64,000 nt of DNA, from NCBI RefSeq assembly GCF_004120195.1, contig NZ_SCHN01000017.1:62001-126000 (forward strand), read 5' to 3'. Numbering within the stretch: the stretch's first letter is position 1; the number at the start of each line of letters is the position of its first letter. Under the pieces are notes generated by a model, which was not told the DNA's origin, searched no databases, and saw only the letters and a program-made list of their open reading frames with translations. A program made the position numbers and the translations under genes. This DNA is from Enterovibrio baiacu. GTDB taxonomy: Bacteria > Pseudomonadota > Gammaproteobacteria > Enterobacterales > Vibrionaceae. This document shows, piece by piece, positions 35,551 through 45,264 of this stretch.

Positions 35551-36198
35551 TCATCGATCCGGCGACAAATACTCCCTGTCATAAAACGTGCGGAGCCAGT
35601 GTGGCCGATACACAGACATCAGCGTCACCGCCATGCCATTGAGCAGGCCTTCTGGGAACCAGATCAGCACGGCAAGCATCAAGTAGTTATGGGTAATGGT
35701 TTCCCATGAATACAGGCCAGACACCCAATACCCCGCCGACACCACGATCAAATGCAATACAATGGTGAACGCCGCATTGAAGAAGCCTGCAATGAAGATA
35801 TACACAAACAGATGCCGGCTGAGGTAACGGTAGGAAAGCCAGAAGATGGCGTAACTCACAAAGGCGGGAATCACCGCCGTGGTCACCGCATAGAGCCCCA
35901 CATCCATCGCCGGTAACAGGCCAAAGCCCACCATCAAGGCAAGCGGGATCATGGCAATCCACACCGCGATCCTTGGGCCATGACAGAGCGTCAGTACCGT
36001 CATCCCCAGAAAGTGAATATCCAGCCCTTCGCGAATGCCGGCTTTCAGCGCCCACAAACAAAACAGCACAATGCCACTGGCAAACACCAAGTGTTGATAG
36101 CCTTTGTCTTGGCGCATTTTCTGCCACCCATCCCTTGGCCAACAAAGCCAAAGCATGACCAGCAAAACAGCCCAACCAAATACCTGCCAATACAACAT
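35551..36198 (-). CDS. CbiM-like (ECF-type) metal/vitamin transport membrane protein
   Basis: A 215-residue protein with about six helices. AGIREGLDIHFLGMTVLTLCHGPRIAVWIAMIPL and FPEGLLNGMAVTLMSVYRP resemble the substrate-binding (S) component family of CbiM/NikM energy-coupling-factor importers, with His-rich loop residues that could bind a metal. No T-component or ATPase gene lies nearby. ATG 36198 is preceded by AGGG; a TTG nine codons upstream is less likely. Substrate is unknown. Confidence 0.7.
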   Translation of the reverse strand: MLYWQVFGWAVLLVMLWLCWPRDGWQKMRQDKGYQHLVFASGIVLFCLWALKAGIREGLDIHFLGMTVLTLCHGPRIAVWIAMIPLALMVGFGLLPAMDVGLYAVTTAVIPAFVSYAIFWLSYRYLSRHLFVYIFIAGFFNAAFTIVLHLIVVSAGYWVSGLYSWETITHNYLMLAVLIWFPEGLLNGMAVTLMSVYRPHWLRTFYDREYLSPDR

Positions 36199-36403
36199 AA
36201 AATCCCTGTTATTTTTCGCTCTCAAACGTCGACTATTTTGTGAAATTTCACGTTAAAAAGCGTAACTAACCTGTGTCCAGATCAAAAAAAAGAACCACAC
36301 CAACTGTTAATCTGTGGCACATGAATTGCCAAACTTCTCACCTCAAACACATAACTAAGAGATTGTTTGGATAAAGAATTTTTATCTTTTTGAGGCAACA
36401 ACC

Positions 36404-36910
36404 ATGGAAATGACACACGCTCAGCGTCTAATCCTATCTAACCAATACACCTTGATGTCACAACTTGATCCACAAAACGCGGAAAAATATCAGCGCCTAC
36501 AAACCATTGTAGAGCGTGGTTACGCTCTGCAAATGCGTGAATTGGACAAAGATTTCGGCGAAATGTCAGAAGACCTGTGCCGCCAGGTGGTTGATATCAT
36601 GGAGATGCACCACGCACTTCAGGAATCTTACCGCATGCTGGAAGACGGCACCCGTTGCGAATGTGATGTTGACGCACGTCGCCTGCAATTCTGGGGCTTT
36701 GATGCCGCGACAGAAGCACAACTGATGCACTATGTTCGCTTCCTCACAGACAACGAAGGCCTTTACCCGCAATTCGACAAAGGCTCGCACCACTTCAACA
36801 GCCAAACGCCGATGCTGGCAAAATACCAGCGCATGCTGCAAGTGTGGCGTAAGTGCCCTCGTCAGTACCATCTATGTGGCAACGAGCTTTGCCAAATCGT
36901 GGGCGCGTAA
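36404..36910 (+). CDS. yfbU: YfbU family protein
   Basis: A 168-residue protein matching E. coli YfbU (164 aa) by memory: [66 protein letters not shown], and [16 protein letters not shown] at the end. Helical and cytoplasmic; its role is unclear. It has its own terminator. Confidence 0.95.
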   Translation: MEMTHAQRLILSNQYTLMSQLDPQNAEKYQRLQTIVERGYALQMRELDKDFGEMSEDLCRQVVDIMEMHHALQESYRMLEDGTRCECDVDARRLQFWGFDAATEAQLMHYVRFLTDNEGLYPQFDKGSHHFNSQTPMLAKYQRMLQVWRKCPRQYHLCGNELCQIVGA

Positions 36911-36945
36911 TCGCGTTTAACACGATACCCAAACACCCTGAGAAT

Positions 36946-36976
36946 GCCCTCAACCTTGATTGGACGAGGGCTTTTT
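36946..36976 (+). terminator. Terminator after yfbU
   Basis: Stem GCCCTC / GAGGGC with a 14-base loop and five T; 36 bp after the stop. Confidence 0.8.
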
Positions 36977-37543
36977 ATTGCCTGCTTTTCATCATTAAAA
37001 TTACTCATCGTAATGCGCAAATTAATTTATTTGCACCCACTGGCAAACGGTTGTCTAATCGCCATGCACCCAAAGGGTTCCATCATACCGACGAGGTGTA
37101 TACAGGCTGGTTACTGTGCTTAACCAATTGAAATAACGCACATATCCAAGCCACTGTCTCTTCATACCGTGCCTGTCTGCAGCACGGCTGTGTGGGAATG
37201 AAAATGAAACCTTTCGCAAACCATGATGATCAGGTGCTTAGCCTGATGACCCTTTGCGACTCCGCAGCTACGATCCAACCGCAACATCAACCCAAGCCCC
37301 TTTCGGCAACGGCGCGCAGGAAAAAATCCGCATCGAGGCGGACACGTCGCCATGACGCGAATTTCCTGATCTATCCGACGCTACCGTGAGCGCGAGACAT
37401 GCACGCTCAATGAGCCGTCTCAGCTAACACCGTTCGCGTTATCGCAATCGTTATCTCCATAATTTTCGGTATATGCCGTTGCTTTGCAGCTCACTGCGCA
37501 TGGCTTATTTGGCATGTACCCAATCACCGTATGAGGAAAGAAC
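36977..37543. other. speA 5' region
   Basis: 567 bases upstream of speA without an annotated-type gene. It contains the 61-codon Arg-rich small ORF (37204-37389) and, after it, a short inverted repeat GAGCG/CGCTC (37388-37410). No clear riboswitch was recognised. Confidence 0.45.
37204..37389 (+). CDS. Candidate leader peptide ORF upstream of speA
   Basis: A 61-codon ORF (ATG 37204, GGGA six bases upstream; an ATG at 37198 is also in frame) ending 154 bp before speA. Its second half is very basic (RRKKSASRRTRRHD) and uses the rare Arg codons AGG, AGG and CGG close together. A ribosome slowed there could regulate speA, by analogy with the speFL leader of E. coli speF. This is inference; it may be non-coding. 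Confidence 0.35.
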   Translation: MKPFANHDDQVLSLMTLCDSAATIQPQHQPKPLSATARRKKSASRRTRRHDANFLIYPTLP

Positions 37544-39463
37544 ATGAGTGATTGGTCTATTAACGACGCCCGTGATGTCTACAACACGCCATATTGGGGC
37601 CAAGGGTACTTCGACATTAATTCACAAGGCGACGTGGTTGCCCGTCCGGACACCAACCAACCGGACAACCACATCGCCCTTTCTACGCTGGCAGATGAAC
37701 TGATCGCCAAAGGCGCATCTTTGCCTGTGCTGGTGCGTTTCCCTGAGATCCTGCACCACCGCGTAGACAGCCTGTGCACCCACTTCAACGACGCCATCTC
37801 AGATTATAGCTATGAAGGTGAATACCTGCTGGTTTACCCAATCAAAGTGAACCAGCAAAAAGAAGTGGTCGGCGAAATTCTGAAAAGCCAATACGCCAGC
37901 CAAGAACGCCAACTCGGCCTTGAAGCAGGCAGCAAGCCAGAGCTGATGGCGGTACTGGCCATGGCACAGCAAGCCAGCTCGGTGATCGTGTGTAACGGCT
38001 ACAAAGACCGCGAATACATTCGTCTTGCATTGATTGGCGAAAAGCTGGGTCACGAACTCTACATCGTGCTCGAGAAACTCTCTGAGCTAGACACCGTACT
38101 GGCGGAAGCAAAAGCGCTGGGCGTGAAACCGCGTCTGGGGCTGCGTGCGCGTTTGGCGTCCCAAGGCAAAGGCAAATGGCAAGCGAGCGGCGGCGAGAAA
38201 TCTAAGTTTGGTCTGTCAGCGTCTCAGGTCATGACGGTCATGAACCGCCTGCGTGAGCTAGACATGCTAGACACGCTGCAACTGTTGCACTTCCACCTCG
38301 GCTCGCAAATCGCCAACATCCGTGACGTGCGCTCAGGCGTGAACGAAGCAGCGCGTGTGTTTGCTGAGCTTTACCAAATGGGCGCAGGCATCACCACGCT
38401 CGACGTAGGTGGCGGCTTGGCGGTCGATTACGAAGGCACGCGTAGCCAAAGCAGTTGCTCAATGAACTACAGCCAGCGCGAGTATGCGAACAACGTAGTC
38501 TTCACCATCGGTGATGTGTGTAAAGCCTTCGACATCAAAATGCCGCGCATTATCTCTGAATCAGGCCGTAACCTGACCGCGCACCACGCGGTACTCATCA
38601 CCGATGTGATGGGCGTGGAAAGCTACCAGCGTGAAGAAGTGTTTGCGCCTGCAGAAGACGCATCGCAGATCCTGCACAACATGTGGCGCTCGTTTAAAGA
38701 CCTGAGCCAGTCAACCGATCAACGCTCATTGGTCGAGATTTACCACGACAACCAAAACGATCTGGCGGAAGTGCACATGCAATTCGCCATGGGCTTGGTG
38801 AACTTTGCTGACCGTGCATGGGCAGAACAAATCAGCCTGCGTATTTGCTACGAACTGTCTTGCAAAATGTCGCACAAGAACCGCGCACACCGCCCAGTAT
38901 TGGACGAGCTAAACAGCCGCCTCGCCGACAAATTCTTCGTGAATTTCTCGCTGTTCCAGTCGCTGCCAGATGCGTGGGGCATCGAACAAGTGTTCCCTAT
39001 TCTGCCGCTGTCAAAGCTGGATAAAGCGCCGGAAAGCCGCGCGGTGCTGCTCGACATCACCTGCGACTCTGATGGCGCGGTTGAGCAATACGTGGAAGGC
39101 CAAGGCATCGAGAGCACCCTTGCCGTGCCGACGTGGTGTGATGAATCCCCGTACCGCATTGGTTTCTTCCTTGTCGGTGCGTATCAGGAAATTCTCGGCG
39201 ACATGCACAACCTGTTCGGTGACACCGACTCCGCCGTTGTGCGCACCAACAAAGACGGCGGCTACGAGATTGCCTCCATCCACCACGGCGACACCGTGGG
39301 CGACGTGCTGCGTTATGTGCACTTGGAAGCAGACGAGTTCCTGAGCCAATACGAAGAAATGGTGAAAGCCCTGCCAGAACAAGAGCAAGAATCTATTCTG
39401 TTCGAACTGTCAGAAGGTTTGAAAGGCTACACCTACCTCGAAGACATTCACCAAAACCGTTAA
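37544..39463 (+). CDS. speA: Biosynthetic arginine decarboxylase
   Basis: A 639-residue PLP enzyme of the alanine-racemase fold that turns arginine into agmatine for putrescine synthesis. The PLP lysine is K101 in [39 protein letters not shown] and [14 protein letters not shown] mark the family. Length is as for E. coli SpeA (658). AGGAA precedes the ATG. It forms a pair with speB 56 bp downstream. Confidence 0.97.
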   Translation: MSDWSINDARDVYNTPYWGQGYFDINSQGDVVARPDTNQPDNHIALSTLADELIAKGASLPVLVRFPEILHHRVDSLCTHFNDAISDYSYEGEYLLVYPIKVNQQKEVVGEILKSQYASQERQLGLEAGSKPELMAVLAMAQQASSVIVCNGYKDREYIRLALIGEKLGHELYIVLEKLSELDTVLAEAKALGVKPRLGLRARLASQGKGKWQASGGEKSKFGLSASQVMTVMNRLRELDMLDTLQLLHFHLGSQIANIRDVRSGVNEAARVFAELYQMGAGITTLDVGGGLAVDYEGTRSQSSCSMNYSQREYANNVVFTIGDVCKAFDIKMPRIISESGRNLTAHHAVLITDVMGVESYQREEVFAPAEDASQILHNMWRSFKDLSQSTDQRSLVEIYHDNQNDLAEVHMQFAMGLVNFADRAWAEQISLRICYELSCKMSHKNRAHRPVLDELNSRLADKFFVNFSLFQSLPDAWGIEQVFPILPLSKLDKAPESRAVLLDITCDSDGAVEQYVEGQGIESTLAVPTWCDESPYRIGFFLVGAYQEILGDMHNLFGDTDSAVVRTNKDGGYEIASIHHGDTVGDVLRYVHLEADEFLSQYEEMVKALPEQEQESILFELSEGLKGYTYLEDIHQNR

Positions 39464-39519
39464 TGACATTGGCTGCCTGCTCAGACGTAGGCAGCCACTT
39501 TTTTGCAAGGATTTAACTC

Positions 39520-40443
39520 ATGGCAACCCTCGCCAATTTCCCAGATTACTCACTGTACGCCAACGCGTTCGGTTTCCTGCGCCAACCTTTGGTGTTCCAA
39601 CCACAAGGCTGCGATGCAGACGTTGTTATTACCGGTGTGCCGTTTGATATGGCCACCACAGGCCGCTCTGGCAGCCGCATGGGCCCTGGCGCGATTCGCC
39701 AAGCGTCTACCAACCTCGCGTGGGAAGGCAAACGCTGGCCGTGGGATTTCTCCCTCACCAAAGAAATCAAAATCGCTGACTGTGGTGATTTGGTGTTTGA
39801 TTGCGGCGACGCAGCCCAAATGTGTGAACGCCTAGAAGCCCACGCCACCAGCTTGCTGGCAGAAGGCAAAACCTTGCTGACCTTTGGCGGCGACCACTTC
39901 GTGACCCTGCCCCTGCTGCGCGCACACGCAAAGCAATTTGGCGAAATGGCACTGATTCACTTCGATGCCCACACCGACACCTACGACATGGGCAGCCAGT
40001 ACGACCACGGCACCATGTTCTACCATGCGCCAAACGAAGGTTTGATTGACCCACACAGCTCTATTCAAATCGGCATTCGCACCGAGCACAGCCACACCTT
40101 GGGCTACCAAGTGGTGGATGCCGCAACCGCGAACGATTGGTCTGTGGATCAAATCGTGGAAGCGATCAAAACCCGCGTGGGCGATCGTCCGGTTTACCTG
40201 ACCTTCGACATCGACTGTCTTGACCCTGCTTACGCACCGGGCACAGGCACACCAGTATGCGGCGGCTTGAGCACGGACAAGATCTTGAAAGTCATCCGCG
40301 CCCTGCAAGGCATCAACCTGATTGGTATGGATGTGGTAGAAGTCGCCCCAGCCTACGACCACGCTGAACTGACCTCACTGGCAGCCGCGACCATTGCGAC
40401 TGACCTGCTTCATGTGTGGGCAGCGAATCGCAAGGCGAAGTGA
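39520..40443 (+). CDS. speB: Agmatinase
   Basis: A 307-residue ureohydrolase that splits agmatine into putrescine and urea. Mn ligands: GGDHF (D125, H126 region), HFDAHTD (147-153) and [17 protein letters not shown] later. [15 protein letters not shown] is the agmatinase N-terminal motif. With SpeA it completes the arginine route to putrescine. A 107-bp part (codons about 124-159) is repeated at 41479. Confidence 0.96.
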   Translation: MATLANFPDYSLYANAFGFLRQPLVFQPQGCDADVVITGVPFDMATTGRSGSRMGPGAIRQASTNLAWEGKRWPWDFSLTKEIKIADCGDLVFDCGDAAQMCERLEAHATSLLAEGKTLLTFGGDHFVTLPLLRAHAKQFGEMALIHFDAHTDTYDMGSQYDHGTMFYHAPNEGLIDPHSSIQIGIRTEHSHTLGYQVVDAATANDWSVDQIVEAIKTRVGDRPVYLTFDIDCLDPAYAPGTGTPVCGGLSTDKILKVIRALQGINLIGMDVVEVAPAYDHAELTSLAAATIATDLLHVWAANRKAK

Positions 40444-40458
40444 TTCAGCCTCATTTAG

Positions 40459-40487
40459 GAAAAACACCCGCATTGGCGGGTGTTTTT
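40459..40487 (+). terminator. Terminator after speB
   Basis: Stem AAAAACACCCGC / GCGGGTGTTTTT with loop ATTG. Confidence 0.93.
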
Positions 40488-40502
40488 GTTTTATAACTAA
40501 GC

Positions 40503-41306
40503 TTATTTTTCGCTAGAGAGATTTTGCCGAAGTTCTCGTACGACCTTATTTTTCCCCAAGTACTCTAAGCCTTGAACTAACCTTGAAAGATCTTCTCTAT
40601 CTATCGCAGCTATAACCTTTCGAATAGTACTTAGCTTGATCGAGTCGGGCGTGATACCACCAATCGTCTTTTCAGCTTCGCAAAGAACCTCATCCAAAGA
40701 TGTATAGTGTTTCTTTAGACGTTTCGTGTATTCAGAAACCTCCCGCCGTGTAGATTGCAATTCATCTTGTAAATAGCTGATACGAGACTCACTGCTGTTA
40801 CTCAAATCTTTGAAATTATCTTCATGGAAGTTTAATTCTTTCCTCAAGGAGTTGATTTCGAACTCAAGTTCTTCAATTTTTGATGACATCCCTACCTTTT
40901 CGGCTTTCCAATCACCAAGCTGATCAAATTTCAATTTCCGGCGATACTCTTTTTCCGCCTCGACCTCATCATCAATAATTGCTTTGTCTTGCTCCAAAAG
41001 AGCACGAGATAAACGAACTCCTAAAAACAAGCGATAAGTCCATTGATAGAGAAACTGAATAGCAGGCATCACAAAATAGAAAACGAACATCGCAAACAAA
41101 AAAGTTGATACAATGGCTCCATACTCTGATGTAATGTCATAGTTACTAATTATTTCTAAACGTTGGTCAGCTTCAGAAAACAAAAAAACACCTATTCCTC
41201 GGTGATTTTCCCATAACCAAGCAATGAGAAGTGCACCGAAAAACGGGCTGGACAAGCGCTGTTTCACATTGCCCATAGTGCCTTCAACCACTTCACCGAT
41301 ATTCAT
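40503..41306 (-). CDS. Membrane-anchored coiled-coil protein of unknown function
   Basis: A 267-residue protein with two hydrophobic segments in the first 95 residues (FFGALLIAWLWENH; AIVSTFLFAMFVFYFVMPAIQFLYQ), then about 110 residues of charged heptad-like coiled coil (MSSKIEELEFEINSLRKELNF, LQDELQSTRREVSEYTKRLKK) and a small C-terminal domain. The gene is AT-richer than speA/speB and lies in the accessory patch between speB and the speB fragment. No known domain was recognised; a role in phage response or envelope organisation is possible but unsupported. Confidence 0.72.
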   Translation of the reverse strand: MNIGEVVEGTMGNVKQRLSSPFFGALLIAWLWENHRGIGVFLFSEADQRLEIISNYDITSEYGAIVSTFLFAMFVFYFVMPAIQFLYQWTYRLFLGVRLSRALLEQDKAIIDDEVEAEKEYRRKLKFDQLGDWKAEKVGMSSKIEELEFEINSLRKELNFHEDNFKDLSNSSESRISYLQDELQSTRREVSEYTKRLKKHYTSLDEVLCEAEKTIGGITPDSIKLSTIRKVIAAIDREDLSRLVQGLEYLGKNKVVRELRQNLSSEK

Positions 41307-41716
41307 TTGTTTCGTCCAATCAGATATTTAAACGCGTATTTTATTTCACGGTGTTTCTCTCGGCAAATAGTTAGGCGATAGCACCCTAATTTTTAGCGCT
41401 CAAAAAAACTCTGGTCTCAATTAGTTAGAACCTTTTATCACCATACAGAAACATAGAGACAGACACTCTACGAAAACCGCGACCACTTCGTGACCCTGCC
41501 CCTACAGCGCTCACACGCAAAGCAATTCGGCGAAATGGCACTGATTCACTTCGATGCCCACACCGACACATACGACATGGGCAGCGAATCAGAAGCCGAC
41601 CATTTTCAAATTGAGGCGCGATGGGATTTGTTCATTTGCTAGGGGTTGTTTTTTGTGCGACGGTGTCACGGATGCTTTTTGTTGTCTGAACGATCTCAAG
41701 GTATTAAGGAGTAAGT
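41307..41716. other. Accessory intergenic region around the speB fragment
   Basis: 410 bases between the coiled-coil gene and the PH-like gene. Apart from the speB fragment it holds no supported gene; both sides are AT-rich non-coding DNA. A good ribosome site for the next gene (AAGGAG) lies at its right end. Confidence 0.6.
41479..41585 (+). pseudogene. Duplicated fragment of speB
   Basis: 107 bp that match speB 39890-39996 at all but five positions (about 95%), same orientation, covering the metal-site segment GDHFVTL...[12 protein letters not shown]. It has no start and its reading frame is broken on both sides. Direct repetition of part of the neighbouring gene on the far side of an orphan gene marks an insertion or duplication event. 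Confidence 0.9.
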
Positions 41717-42322
41717 GTGAGTACCATTGATGCTAGTAAGGTCAATACACCCTTAGAAGAGTCTGAACGCGTATTGTGGTGCGGGCAGCCTCATCAAGGG
41801 CGGATACATAGAGAAGGAGATTCGACGTCAATGGGTTCTAACATCACTTTACTGGTGATTCTTCTCCCTATCGTTCTCATCGGTTCAATATCTATCGCTG
41901 ATACACCTTCCAGTGCGTTGCCACTCTTTTTGTTGGCAATGGCCTTGTTCTATTTCCTATACGGTAAACAAATTCACGACCAATATATTCGGAAAAATAC
42001 GGTTTATGTCGTAACCAATAAGCGGGCAATCATAGAGAGGAAAAACCTCGGTGGTAGTTCACTATCCATTGAATTTACGCCTGAAACAAAAATTCAAGTG
42101 ACGCGATTTATTGGTCAGCCTTTTGGAACCGTGCGCTTCTGGACTGGAAAAGAAAGCAAGTACACGAAACACTTGCTCGATGTCTCCTCAGATCTAGCAA
42201 GACAATCAGGTAGGCATTTCAACAATGATACCGTGTTTGATTGCATCGACGGCATGGAAGAGGTCTATGACATTCTGAGACAACAGCTAAAACTACCTGA
42301 AATTAGCCCACATCATTCTTGA
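41717..42322 (+). CDS. Membrane protein with bacterial PH-like domain
   Basis: A 201-residue protein: N-terminal EESERVLWCGQPHQG (typical opening of bacterial PH/YdbT-like proteins), two helices at about 42-85 (NITLLVILLPIVLIG; ALPLFLLAMALFYFLYG), then the PH-like strand set NTVYVVTNKRAIIERKNLGGSSLSIEF and TVRFWTG. GTG start behind AAGGAG. Function is unknown; it is in the accessory patch. Confidence 0.75.
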   Translation: MSTIDASKVNTPLEESERVLWCGQPHQGRIHREGDSTSMGSNITLLVILLPIVLIGSISIADTPSSALPLFLLAMALFYFLYGKQIHDQYIRKNTVYVVTNKRAIIERKNLGGSSLSIEFTPETKIQVTRFIGQPFGTVRFWTGKESKYTKHLLDVSSDLARQSGRHFNNDTVFDCIDGMEEVYDILRQQLKLPEISPHHS

Positions 42323-42541
42323 AGTTTACGATTGCATTGCTGGCTTAGGGTTGCCCCTTTCCGTGTTGGCAAAAGCTAACGTCATCAGATTCACGCCGAG
42401 AGTTTTAGATAGATTTTCTAATGCCAAACGAGAGGTGTGTATAAATACTCGATCCTATCGTATTCTCCCGTTGGTATATTTAGATTGAGTCATGATACTC
42501 TTTTGAAAATATATGTTTATAGATTAAATAAGGGTTAAGCC

Positions 42542-42895
42542 ATGGCGGATTTACTGTCTTCATTTTCTACAGCGCTCTCATTAGCGACTCGTTTACGTGA
42601 GATTGGGAAAACTATAGAGGATGCTGAGTTTAAGAATGTATTGGCAGATTTAAGTTTAGAGTTAGCAGATTCCAAACTTAAAATCGCTGACTTGGTCGCT
42701 GAAAATGCAACACTAAAGGAAAAGCTGAATGCATTAACCAGCGCGACTGGTGAACTTTGTCCCAAGTGCAATAACCGTTCGTTTGAGTTGGTTTCAACAA
42801 AACCACACAAAACTATGGGTAGGTTAGGTGCGATGGAAAGAGTTTATACTTGTTCTACTTGTAGCTTCTCTGAGCCTAAGTTAGTTACACCATAA
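42542..42895 (+). CDS. Small protein with coiled coil and C-terminal zinc ribbon
   Basis: A 117-residue protein: residues about 1-70 form a helix/coiled coil (LSLELADSKLKIADLVAENATLKEKL), followed by a zinc ribbon with paired Cys, CPKCNN...YTCSTCSFSE. A ribosome-site-like AAGG lies upstream of the ATG. Similar small zinc-ribbon proteins are common orphans in genomic islands. No known role. Confidence 0.72.
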   Translation: MADLLSSFSTALSLATRLREIGKTIEDAEFKNVLADLSLELADSKLKIADLVAENATLKEKLNALTSATGELCPKCNNRSFELVSTKPHKTMGRLGAMERVYTCSTCSFSEPKLVTP

Positions 42896-43135
42896 GAAAA
42901 TTAAGAGATAAACTGAAATAAGCTAGGTTTTCACCAAATCCAGTTTATCCAATCTGCATGGCTTGGAGCACCAACTCTAAGTCATTCTTGCCCCGAAATT
43001 CGTTAGAGTAAAAGATCATTCACATTCTATTAGTCCGAATTTGAACTCTCCTTAAAAGGTACATAGTTCTCACAGATACAAAACAGCGCTCAAAATGAGC
43101 GCCTTTGTATAATATCGTTTGGCTGAATTTACCAT

Positions 43136-44185
43136 TTACTCCATTAACTCTACCACCTCCAGTAGAGATGACAGTTCTTTTTTCTGAAGCTTTGTTAATT
43201 CATAGTCATCGTAATAATCTTTGCCTCTAAATCGAATAATCGATTTATCTGAGGATGCCATTTTAATTAACATTTCTCTTTGTTTCTTATTTAAAGAAGA
43301 GTTATTCCACTCCCATATGGTCCCACCCGCATGATCTCTCTTGAACTCTAATGAGCCGCTATTCCAGCGATAACCATCAGCCGATACCGAATAACTATCA
43401 ACAAATAACCAGTCTTTAGCTTTATAGAATGACGTTACCGATGGATAAAACTTCCCATTATCCATAATAATAACTTTTAGTGATAAATATGATTCTCTAT
43501 TATTGAAGGGTAAATGAGTTATAATTGTTCGTCCCTCAAAAGCATCATAATCAACTTTTAGCGTTGTCAATAAGTCTGCAATACGTGCTCCGTTTTTAGG
43601 GTGTTTCGATGCTATACGTTGGATAGCTTTGATTTCATTTTCTGTGAAAGAGTGGGTATTCTGGCTACTCACATTTAACCTGTCCGTTGCAAGTTTACTG
43701 TAACCAGTAATAGTCACAACTGAACCTTCGGTAATTGGCTCTGGCTCAAAGTTAGATACTTTATTGTGTTCAGCCAAACTTATAAAACTCTTTCCGACAT
43801 GCTTGTACTTAGTAGAAGACATTAGGTATACAACCTCACCAGTCTCTAATACAGCCTCTCGTAATACATATCCACCACGATATTGTTTCTCTGGTGTATC
43901 TACATAGTATCCTTTTTTCCCAACATAGTTGTTGTAGTCCAACTTGTTTAATCCACATTCAGAGGGGTGTTTTATCGGTAGTTGAAAACATAGATCTGCA
44001 TATGCATATTTTTGTAATTTGTCAGGAACCTCTGCGAAAACAAACTGCTCTTGACCTTGAGGGCTGTAAACGAACTTAGGTAGCTTTTCATTCTGAGAGA
44101 CTGCTGTTTGTGTTGCGGTACTTTGACATGCTGAAATGGATAGTGCACAAGCAACCACCAATCCAATTTTAAAAGTAGTTTTCAT
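43136..44185 (-). CDS. Putative lipoprotein of unknown function
   Basis: A 349-residue protein with a lipoprotein signal: KTTFKIGLVVACALSISACQS, lipobox about residues 17-20. The rest is beta-rich with many Tyr/Lys and no known domain (VYSPQGQEQFVFAEVPDK; GGTIWEWNNSSLNKKQREML). Base composition is AT-rich like its neighbours. ATG 44185 is chosen because the 29 codons upstream would bury the lipobox; the ribosome site is weak. Confidence 0.75.
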   Translation of the reverse strand: MKTTFKIGLVVACALSISACQSTATQTAVSQNEKLPKFVYSPQGQEQFVFAEVPDKLQKYAYADLCFQLPIKHPSECGLNKLDYNNYVGKKGYYVDTPEKQYRGGYVLREAVLETGEVVYLMSSTKYKHVGKSFISLAEHNKVSNFEPEPITEGSVVTITGYSKLATDRLNVSSQNTHSFTENEIKAIQRIASKHPKNGARIADLLTTLKVDYDAFEGRTIITHLPFNNRESYLSLKVIIMDNGKFYPSVTSFYKAKDWLFVDSYSVSADGYRWNSGSLEFKRDHAGGTIWEWNNSSLNKKQREMLIKMASSDKSIIRFRGKDYYDDYELTKLQKKELSSLLEVVELME

Positions 44186-44884
44186 ATTTTCATTACTGAC
44201 ACTGCTTAAGAATATGGGTAAAGATTTTAAATGCTTACGCTCACTCTTCAAGTAACTTATTTCATAAATCAATCTTATGATGATTTTCTTCGATCTAAAC
44301 TAGCTTTATGGTAATTTCGGTTCAGAAGCCACCTTTACAGACATGCAGCACTACCTTGGTATGTAAGCAGTATGTAGTGGTATCGGTAGCATAGCATCTT
44401 TATATCGAGTACCTCGTTTTAGTTATAGATAACGTGCAGGTTGGCCATTGTTGTGAATTGCAACATTAGCTTTGGACACCAAGTTAAGCGTACGACTTTT
44501 CCATACTTTAAGTAATTCATGAAGTACTAATATTCTAATTTCCGAAACACGTTTCTGTCCACTTTTGAGTTAGTCACTAACGCTAGCTCAAAATTGTCCA
44601 AAAACCATTCAGCGTCAATTCCCAAACACCTGCTCTCCGTAGCCATAACCCCCCTCTAACTCCCCCCTTGAACAGTGGGGAGGGTCAAGAGCTTTGCAAG
44701 CCGAGATGTGAGTAAACCGGGGGACACCCTTTACATATCTGATCGGACATAGGGTTTATACCGGTTTTGCTTTTTCTAAAAGTGCCTGTCCGCGTTAATC
44801 TTTTTCACTATTGGTACAGACACCTTTACCGATGTATCGCACAATACCGAAGCACCCACTGTCGCAACGGTAGAAATATTTTCT
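44186..44884. other. Long non-coding accessory segment
   Basis: 699 bases without a credible gene. The right part (from about 44617) holds repeat copy A, including the word CTCCCCCCTTGAACAGTGGGGAGG and the words TTTACATATCTGATCGGACAT and GGTTTTGC, which recur after the next gene. These may be decayed insertion-sequence ends. Confidence 0.6.
44617..44795. repeat. Imperfect direct repeat, copy A
   Basis: It shares with copy B (45265-45462), in the same order and orientation, CCCAAACAC, GCCATAACCCCCCTCTAACT, CCCCCCTTGAA, GTGGGGAGG, TCAAGAGCT, CCTTTACATATCTGA, GTTTTGCTTT and AAAGTGCCT. The two copies flank the small acidic gene at 44885. Confidence 0.85.
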
Positions 44885-45229
44885 ATGAGCTATGACAAAA
44901 CCTTCAAGGATGAAGATGGAGATGAATATCCCTATTATGAGTGGTTTGATGAGGATTCTTACTACTACCACATAAGTGTTGTCTGGCGTGAGCGAGAAGG
45001 GGAATTATTCATCTGTAAATGGGGTTCCCATATTGTATTTGATGATGATCGGAGTTGGTTAAGTTTCTCGGTTACACCAGAAGAATTTTTTCCGAAACAA
45101 AAAGAATTAACGACCGCTGATATACTTAGTTTTATGGATATACTCTCAGACAATGTGTCTGAAGCGAGAGTCATTGATGAAGATGAGTTGAAAAAACTCT
45201 ATAGAATCTATAAAAGTTCATTTCACTGA
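44885..45229 (+). CDS. Small acidic protein of unknown function
   Basis: A 114-residue, strongly acidic and Tyr/Trp-rich protein (DEDGDEYPYYEWFDEDSYYYH at the start; later SWLSFSVTPEEFFPKQKE and LSFMDILSDNVSEARVIDEDELKKLY). It has the look of small immunity or anti-restriction proteins, but no family was recognised. It is enclosed by imperfect direct repeats, as if carried in as a unit. Confidence 0.65.
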   Translation: MSYDKTFKDEDGDEYPYYEWFDEDSYYYHISVVWREREGELFICKWGSHIVFDDDRSWLSFSVTPEEFFPKQKELTTADILSFMDILSDNVSEARVIDEDELKKLYRIYKSSFH

Positions 45230-45264
45230 CAACGTTTATGTTGATGAGCCTGTGCTGAAATAAT

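Noticed and set aside
41479-41585. A second functional agmatinase gene
   Set aside because: Only 107 bp of speB are present, without start, stop or the remaining metal ligands.
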